Shown: positions 59,801 to 64,000 of the stretch, in pieces
Position numbering within the stretch: position 1 is the first letter of the stretch
How the letters are laid out: each line of letters begins with the position of its first letter
Assembly (NCBI GenBank): GCA_964526675.1
Contig: CAZGLY010000010.1
Span: 1 to 64,000 of the forward strand
DNA length: 64,000 nt
From: CAZADA01 sp964526675
Lineage (GTDB): Bacteria > Pseudomonadota > Alphaproteobacteria > Caulobacterales > Maricaulaceae
Reading direction: 5' to 3'
Made by a program: the position numbers and the translations under genes
Notes under the pieces: generated by a model
Seen by the model: the letters and a program-made list of their open reading frames with translations, nothing else
The model's database searches: none
Told to the model about the DNA's origin: nothing

Positions 59801-60478
59801 ATGAGCCGTTCGTTTTTGTTGTCGCCGGTGCTGGAGGCGTATGTCCGCGACGCGAACCGCCCAGAGCATCCGGCGCTTGGCCGTGCGCGTCGGGAAACCG
59901 CGCAAGACTTCGCTGATCTGGCCAGGATGCAAGTGAGCCCTGAGTTGGCGGCTTTTTTGCAGTTTTTGGTGAAGCTGACCGGCGCCCGCGACGCGTTGGA
60001 AGTCGGCGTGTTTTCGGGTTACTCGGCCACCGCGGTGGCGCTGGCGATGCACGAGCGCCATCAAGGCGACGCGCGGTTGATCGCGTGCGACATCAGCCCT
60101 GAATTCATGAAGCACGCCGCCACGGTTTTTGCGGCCGCCGGCGTCGCCGACATCGTGGAGCCGCGGGTCGGCCCGGCCGCGGAGAGCCTTCAGAATTTGT
60201 TGGATTCCGGCGAGGGCGAGGAGTTCGACTTCGCCTTTATCGACGCCGATAAGTGCGGCTATGGCGACTATTACGAGTCCGTGCTGGCGCTGCTGCGTCC
60301 CGGCGGCGTGATGGTGTTCGACAACGTGTTGTGGGACGGCCATGTCGCGGATCTCTCCCACACCGATCGCGAAACGGAGTCCCTGCGCGCGGTCGCCATT
60401 CGCGCTCGCGACGACACCCGCGTGGAGAGTGTGTTCACCGCCATTGGCGATGGTCTGCTCTTGTGCATGAAGCGCTAG
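59801..60478 (+). CDS. O-methyltransferase (caffeoyl-CoA O-methyltransferase-like)
   Basis: A 225-residue SAM-dependent methyltransferase of the family that includes caffeoyl-CoA and catechol-type enzymes. The glycine loop is E-V-G-V-F-S-G-Y-S-A-T-A, the acidic metal-binding residues lie in F-I-D-A-D-K and V-F-D-N-V-L-W, and G-D-Y-Y-E is typical. Divalent metal is expected in the active site. The acceptor in bacteria is usually unknown. ATG 59801 has GGGAG about ten bases upstream. Confidence 0.92.
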   Translation: MSRSFLLSPVLEAYVRDANRPEHPALGRARRETAQDFADLARMQVSPELAAFLQFLVKLTGARDALEVGVFSGYSATAVALAMHERHQGDARLIACDISPEFMKHAATVFAAAGVADIVEPRVGPAAESLQNLLDSGEGEEFDFAFIDADKCGYGDYYESVLALLRPGGVMVFDNVLWDGHVADLSHTDRETESLRAVAIRARDDTRVESVFTAIGDGLLLCMKR

Positions 60479-60669
60479 GACGGCGACGCCGCCGCCCGTT
60501 GTGGACACATCCGGCATGGTCGACGTCTGTCGTCAGGCCTCGGCCCAGCGGATGGATCGCGCGCGGGCAGGAGGTGACGGCCTGGTCACGTCCGCGTGCC
60601 TGGAGGCCCGGCCCCATTGCCCTGGCGCCCGCTGCGGGGTAAGCCCGCGGGCGGGAAAGTGAGAGGGCG

Positions 60670-62061
60670 ATGTTTGGCTGGCTGTTTGGCGGGCGCAAGA
60701 AGCGCGAGCGGCGTCGTGATGATGCGATCGAGACGCAGCCCGTCGCGGAGCCGCCGGTCGCGTTGCGTGAGGACGCCGCGGCGTCGCCCGCCCATGTCGA
60801 ACCGGACCCCGTTGCGCCGCCCGCCGGTCGCGTTCACGGGGACGCCCCGTCGGCGTCGGATCTCCCGCCCCCGGTGACCGCGCCGCCTGAACGGCTCGCT
60901 CCGTCCGCGTCGCCGGCTCATGTCGAGCCGGCCCCCATCATGCCTCCCGCGGCGCGCGCGGCCGCCGCCCCTCCAGCGGACATCCCGTCCGCGTCGATCT
61001 CCCCAACCCCCACATCCCAGCCGCCCGCAGCGGAAGACCAGCCGCCTGGCGCGACCGCCAGCGCGGCCGCCGCCGCCGCGCCTCAGGAGAATGACCCCAT
61101 GCGTCGCAACAAAATCGCGCTCATCGGCGCCGGCATGATCGGCGGTACGTTGGCCCATGTGATCGCCCGCGAGGAGATGGGCGACGTGGTCATGTTCGAC
61201 ATCAAAGCCGGCATCGCCAAAGGCAAGGCGCTCGACATCGCGGAAGCCGCGCCGGTGTTCGCGAAGGACAGCGATCTCGCCGGCACCGACGCCTATGCGG
61301 ACATCGCGGGGGCGGACGTGTGCATCGTCACGGCCGGCGTGCCCCGCAAGCCGGGCATGAGCCGCGACGATCTCATCGAAATCAACCTCAAGGTGATGAA
61401 GGCCGTCGGCGAGGGCATCAAAGAGCACGCGCCGGATGCGTTCGTGATCTGCATCACCAACCCGCTGGACGCGATGGTGTGGGCGCTGCAGCAGTATTCC
61501 GGACTGCCGCACCACATGGTGGTCGGCATGGCTGGCGTGCTCGACAGCGCGCGTTTCCGCCATTTCCTCGCAACCGAGTTCCACGTCTCTGCGGAGGATG
61601 TGACGGCCTTCGTGATGGGCGGCCACGGCGACACGATGGTGCCGTTGCTGCGCTACTCCACGGTGGCGGGGATCCCCGTGCCGGACCTCATCGCCATGGG
61701 CTGGTCGAGCGAGGCGGAAATGGTGGCGATCGTTGAGCGGACCCGCAAGGGCGGCGGAGAGATCGTTGCGCTCCTGGAGACAGGCTCGGCCTATTACGCG
61801 CCCGCCGAGAGCGCCGTCGCCATGGCCCGCTCCTATCTCCGCAACAAACGCCGTTTACTGCCGTGTGCTGCCTATTGCCAGGGCCAGTTCGGTGTGGAGA
61901 ACATGTATGTCGGCGTGCCGGTGATCATCGGCGCGGGGGGTGTCGAGCGGGTGGTGGAAATCCGCCTGAATGACGCGGAAAAGGTCATGATGGACAGTTC
62001 CATCGCCGCCGTGCGCGGTTTGGTGGAGGCGTGTAAGGCGATCGATCCGGCGCTGACGTGA
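60670..62061 (+). CDS. mdh: Malate dehydrogenase with 143-residue low-complexity N-terminal extension
   Basis: From residue 144 onward this is a normal 320-residue malate dehydrogenase, which oxidises malate to oxaloacetate in the citric acid cycle. It has the Rossmann motif I-G-A-G-M-I-G-G, the substrate loop G-V-P-R-K-P-G-M-S-R-D-D-L, and the catalytic histidine in M-G-G-H-G-D-T. Upstream, in frame, is an Ala/Pro-rich segment opening MFGWLFGGRKKRERRR, with S-P-A-H-V-E-P repeated twice. Both the ATG at 60670 (GAGAGGG) and the ATG at 61099 (AGGAG) have ribosome sites, so a normal-length enzyme could also be made. The usual downstream sucCD are absent. Confidence 0.93.
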   Translation: MFGWLFGGRKKRERRRDDAIETQPVAEPPVALREDAAASPAHVEPDPVAPPAGRVHGDAPSASDLPPPVTAPPERLAPSASPAHVEPAPIMPPAARAAAAPPADIPSASISPTPTSQPPAAEDQPPGATASAAAAAAPQENDPMRRNKIALIGAGMIGGTLAHVIAREEMGDVVMFDIKAGIAKGKALDIAEAAPVFAKDSDLAGTDAYADIAGADVCIVTAGVPRKPGMSRDDLIEINLKVMKAVGEGIKEHAPDAFVICITNPLDAMVWALQQYSGLPHHMVVGMAGVLDSARFRHFLATEFHVSAEDVTAFVMGGHGDTMVPLLRYSTVAGIPVPDLIAMGWSSEAEMVAIVERTRKGGGEIVALLETGSAYYAPAESAVAMARSYLRNKRRLLPCAAYCQGQFGVENMYVGVPVIIGAGGVERVVEIRLNDAEKVMMDSSIAAVRGLVEACKAIDPALT

Positions 62062-62086
62062 GCCGGCTGATCGGGAAAGGGACGAT

Positions 62087-62809
62087 ATGATCCGCGGGCG
62101 GGGAACGGCGGGCCTGGCGACCGTTGTGATGTTGGCGGTGCTTGGCCTTGGCGCGGGCGCCGGCCTGGCGCGTGACAACGGCGAGCAAGAGGCCGCAGAC
62201 GAAAAACCGATGGCGCCGCGGGACGTCGCTGAGGCGATGGAGCTCGGCCCGCCCGTGGGGTCGCCGATCACCAGCGCCATTTTCGCCTCTGACAGCAGCG
62301 GCGGCTTCAAGGACTTCAACGACCTGACGGGCCCGCGCGGCTTGGTTCTGGTGTTCGTGCGCTCCGTCGATTGGTGTCCCATCTGCCAGATCGAGACGTT
62401 GCAAGTCGCGGAACGCCATAAGGACTTCGTTGTGCGCGAAGTGGGCTTGGCGTTCGCCAGCAACGACGCGCCGGAAGACGCTGCGGATTTTGTGAGTTCG
62501 GAGTTGACGGACGCCACGCCGCTTCTGGCGGCCAAGAACGATGGCATGGTTGAACGGCTCGCGCTTGTCGATCCGACGTTCCCGGAGGCCAACCGGTACC
62601 ACGGCGCGGCCTTCCCGACCGCCTTGGTGATCGACGCGGAAGGGATCGTGCGCGCGAAGCTGTTTTTGGAGGCGCCGCCGGCGGACTACTACGGGTCGGG
62701 GCAAAGCCTGACCTCAGACGGCTATGACTGGCAGGCGCAGATCGACGAGGTGCTGGCCTTGGTGGACGCGGCGTTCTGGGCGGACGCCGACGCGAGCCAA
62801 GACGGTTGA
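62087..62809 (+). CDS. Exported redoxin-like protein with WCPIC motif
   Basis: A 240-residue protein with an N-terminal signal peptide (A-T-V-V-M-L-A-V-L-G-L-G, cleaved near A-L-A-R) and a thioredoxin-like fold of the AhpC/TSA or redoxin type. The central strand L-V-L-V-F-V-R-S-V-D-W-C-P-I-C-Q-I-E places a C-P-x-C pair at the thioredoxin active-site position. G-A-A-F-P-T-A-L-V-I-D carries the cis-proline. It should act in the periplasm; whether it is a reductase, peroxidase or oxidant sensor cannot be told. It follows mdh by 25 bases and has a partial relative at the window end. Confidence 0.8.
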   Translation: MIRGRGTAGLATVVMLAVLGLGAGAGLARDNGEQEAADEKPMAPRDVAEAMELGPPVGSPITSAIFASDSSGGFKDFNDLTGPRGLVLVFVRSVDWCPICQIETLQVAERHKDFVVREVGLAFASNDAPEDAADFVSSELTDATPLLAAKNDGMVERLALVDPTFPEANRYHGAAFPTALVIDAEGIVRAKLFLEAPPADYYGSGQSLTSDGYDWQAQIDEVLALVDAAFWADADASQDG

Positions 62810-62828
62810 GCCGGCCGCGTTGCGCGCG

Positions 62829-63521
62829 ATGGCGACGATGAAGCCCCTTGTGACGGTTGCGGCGGGGATGGCGTCAGCCGCCGTGTGTTGGGCGGCAAGC
62901 CCTACGTCGTCCGAGGCCCAGACGCCCGCTGACGGGCGGGCCGATGAACCGGCGTCCTTCTGCGAGGCGTTGAACGCGGCGCTGGACGCCGCGGCGGCCA
63001 ACGCTGTCGGCGATCTAGCCGCTCCGGCGACGATCGGGCTGGCGGAGCGGCGCGCCCCGGACGCCGCGCCCGCGCCGCCCCTGGCGCCGCCGCCCTTCAC
63101 CGCTTGCGCGCGCGCCGTTGCGGGCTTCCCGTCCTGCGCGGTTGAAGCGAGCCCTTTTGGCGCCGGCTGGACCTTGGCCCTCCAACCGACGCCGGTCGGC
63201 CCGGACGCCGCAGGCGATGGCGCAAGCGCTCCGCCGGGCGACGCCCAAGCCTGGGCCGCGATGGTCGCTGCGTGCGCCCCCTCGGACCTGAAAGCGTTTG
63301 AGCCGCCATGGCCGGCTGGCCCCCGGGTGCGGGCGCGTGTTGGGTTCACCGGGCGCGATGACGCGGCGCGGGTCGTCATCACCGAGCTGCAAACGGCCGA
63401 GGCCACGACCCTGACGCTTCTGGTGGAGGCCCACAGCCGCGACGCCGGGCGCCTGGTCGAGCCGGCCTTGCGCGACCGCGATCCGCTCGCCGGCGATCAC
63501 AGTCCCCTCAGAAAGCCGTGA
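62829..63521 (+). CDS. Hypothetical exported protein
   Basis: About 230 residues with an N-terminal signal peptide (V-T-V-A-A-G-M-A-S-A-A-V-C-W-A) ending near S-E-A-Q. The mature part is Ala/Pro-rich with scattered cysteines (F-C-E-A, F-T-A-C-A, P-S-C-A, A-A-C-A-P), possibly in disulfide pairs. I recognise no domain. The gene lies between two redoxin-like genes with C-P-x-C motifs, so it may be one of their substrates, an inference from context. ATGs at 62829 and 62838 are both possible starts; neither has a clear ribosome site. Confidence 0.6.
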   Translation: MATMKPLVTVAAGMASAAVCWAASPTSSEAQTPADGRADEPASFCEALNAALDAAAANAVGDLAAPATIGLAERRAPDAAPAPPLAPPPFTACARAVAGFPSCAVEASPFGAGWTLALQPTPVGPDAAGDGASAPPGDAQAWAAMVAACAPSDLKAFEPPWPAGPRVRARVGFTGRDDAARVVITELQTAEATTLTLLVEAHSRDAGRLVEPALRDRDPLAGDHSPLRKP

Positions 63522-63602
63522 GGCGGGACGACGGGCGCGGCTTGTCCGTCTAAGACCGCGACATGAAGCCGCATCCGCGGCGCACTGTCGGGAGCTCACG
63601 CC

Positions 63603-64000
63603 ATGGTCATCAGTCATCTCATCGCCGCGCCGGCGGCGCTGGGCCGTCACCTTGTCGTCGCCTGCGTGGCGGCGTGCGTCGCCGCGGCCGCGCTCGCGCA
63701 GGACGCGGAGTTCGGGCCGGCGCTGGATGAGCCCGCCCCCCATGACTTAGCGCTGACGGACCAAACCGGCGCCGCCACCGACCTCAGCGCCATTCTCGCG
63801 GCGGCGGACCAAGGGGCTGTGGTCTATTTCAGCCGCTCTCTGTCGTGGTGTCCGGTGTGCATCGCCCAAGCGGCGGCTGTCCAGGAGCGCTTGGACGCCT
63901 TTGAGGAACGGGGATACGCCATCGCGTTCGTCACGACCGACACGGCCGCGAAGCTCGCCGACTACGCGCGCGATCAAAGCGAGACCGGGATTTTGTTGGC
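63603..64000 (+). CDS. Exported redoxin-like protein with WCPVC motif, N-terminal part (cut by window edge)
   Basis: The first 132 codons of a second redoxin-like protein, open to the end of the window. It has a signal peptide (L-V-V-A-C-V-A-A-C-V-A-A-A-A-L-A, cut before Q-D) and then Y-F-S-R-S-L-S-W-C-P-V-C-I-A-Q, where the C-P-x-C pair matches the W-C-P-I-C of the gene at 62087. The rest of the fold is outside the window. GGGAG precedes the ATG at 63603. The two may be paralogues produced by local duplication. Confidence 0.75.
   Translation, partial: MVISHLIAAPAALGRHLVVACVAACVAAAALAQDAEFGPALDEPAPHDLALTDQTGAATDLSAILAAADQGAVVYFSRSLSWCPVCIAQAAAVQERLDAFEERGYAIAFVTTDTAAKLADYARDQSETGILL

Overview
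The window is GC-rich alphaproteobacterial chromosome, probably from the Caulobacterales/Hyphomonadales/Parvularculales side of the class. The evidence is the co-occurrence of ctrA, chpT and gcrA (alphaproteobacterial cell-cycle regulators), a DUF4167 gene next to prmC, a long-form PstC/PstA phosphate transporter, and the folK-rpoZ-rel block. I see no tRNA, rRNA, CRISPR, insertion sequence or prophage. Nearly all of it is ordinary chromosomal coding sequence. One scaffold gap (29894-29903) lies in poor, homopolymer-rich sequence.

Layout. 1-5.3 kb: surface polysaccharide genes (a cut methyltransferase, an RgpF-like protein, and rfbB-rfbA-rfbC-rfbD for dTDP-L-rhamnose). 5.4-11.8 kb: a lipoprotein, then a leftward RND efflux unit (adaptor, pump, ion channel) with a divergent AraC-type regulator. 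11.8-16.6 kb: prmC, a DUF4167 gene and clpB behind a sigma-32-like promoter, closed by a bidirectional terminator shared with a 36-residue membrane peptide. 17.3-23.3 kb: envelope genes (a hydrolase-LysM lipoprotein, an M23 peptidase, a YdbH/AsmA-like protein).

23.4-32.8 kb: a regulatory and motility block with chpT, cheA-cheW-cheY-cheB-cheR, ctrA (leftward) and divergent fliI-fliJ. ChpT passes phosphate to CtrA in the known cell-cycle phosphorelay, and CtrA commonly controls flagellar and chemotaxis genes. 32.9-39.8 kb (leftward): a GH10 xylanase, kdsD, and a second RND pump with its adaptor. 40-47.2 kb: the phosphate regulon phoR, pstC-pstA-pstB-phoU and phoB, with a Pho box before pstC and no pstS. 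47.3 kb: gcrA.

48-54.7 kb: an ABC-2 permease, argD-hslO (with no argF between them), trkH, apaG, and an orphan ParA-like ATPase paired with a small uncharacterised protein. 54.7-58 kb (leftward): folK, rpoZ and the bifunctional (p)ppGpp enzyme. 58-64 kb: an NYN nuclease-like protein, a family 5 uracil-DNA glycosylase, a small HTH-like protein, an O-methyltransferase, malate dehydrogenase with a 143-residue low-complexity N-terminal extension, and two WCPxC redoxin-like proteins flanking a secreted hypothetical protein. The second redoxin runs off the end.

No wholly new system is obvious. The best candidates for follow-up are the ParA-like/SAP-like gene pair, the extended malate dehydrogenase, the 36-residue peptide with its own signals, and the palindromic operator inside the phoR/RND promoter region.
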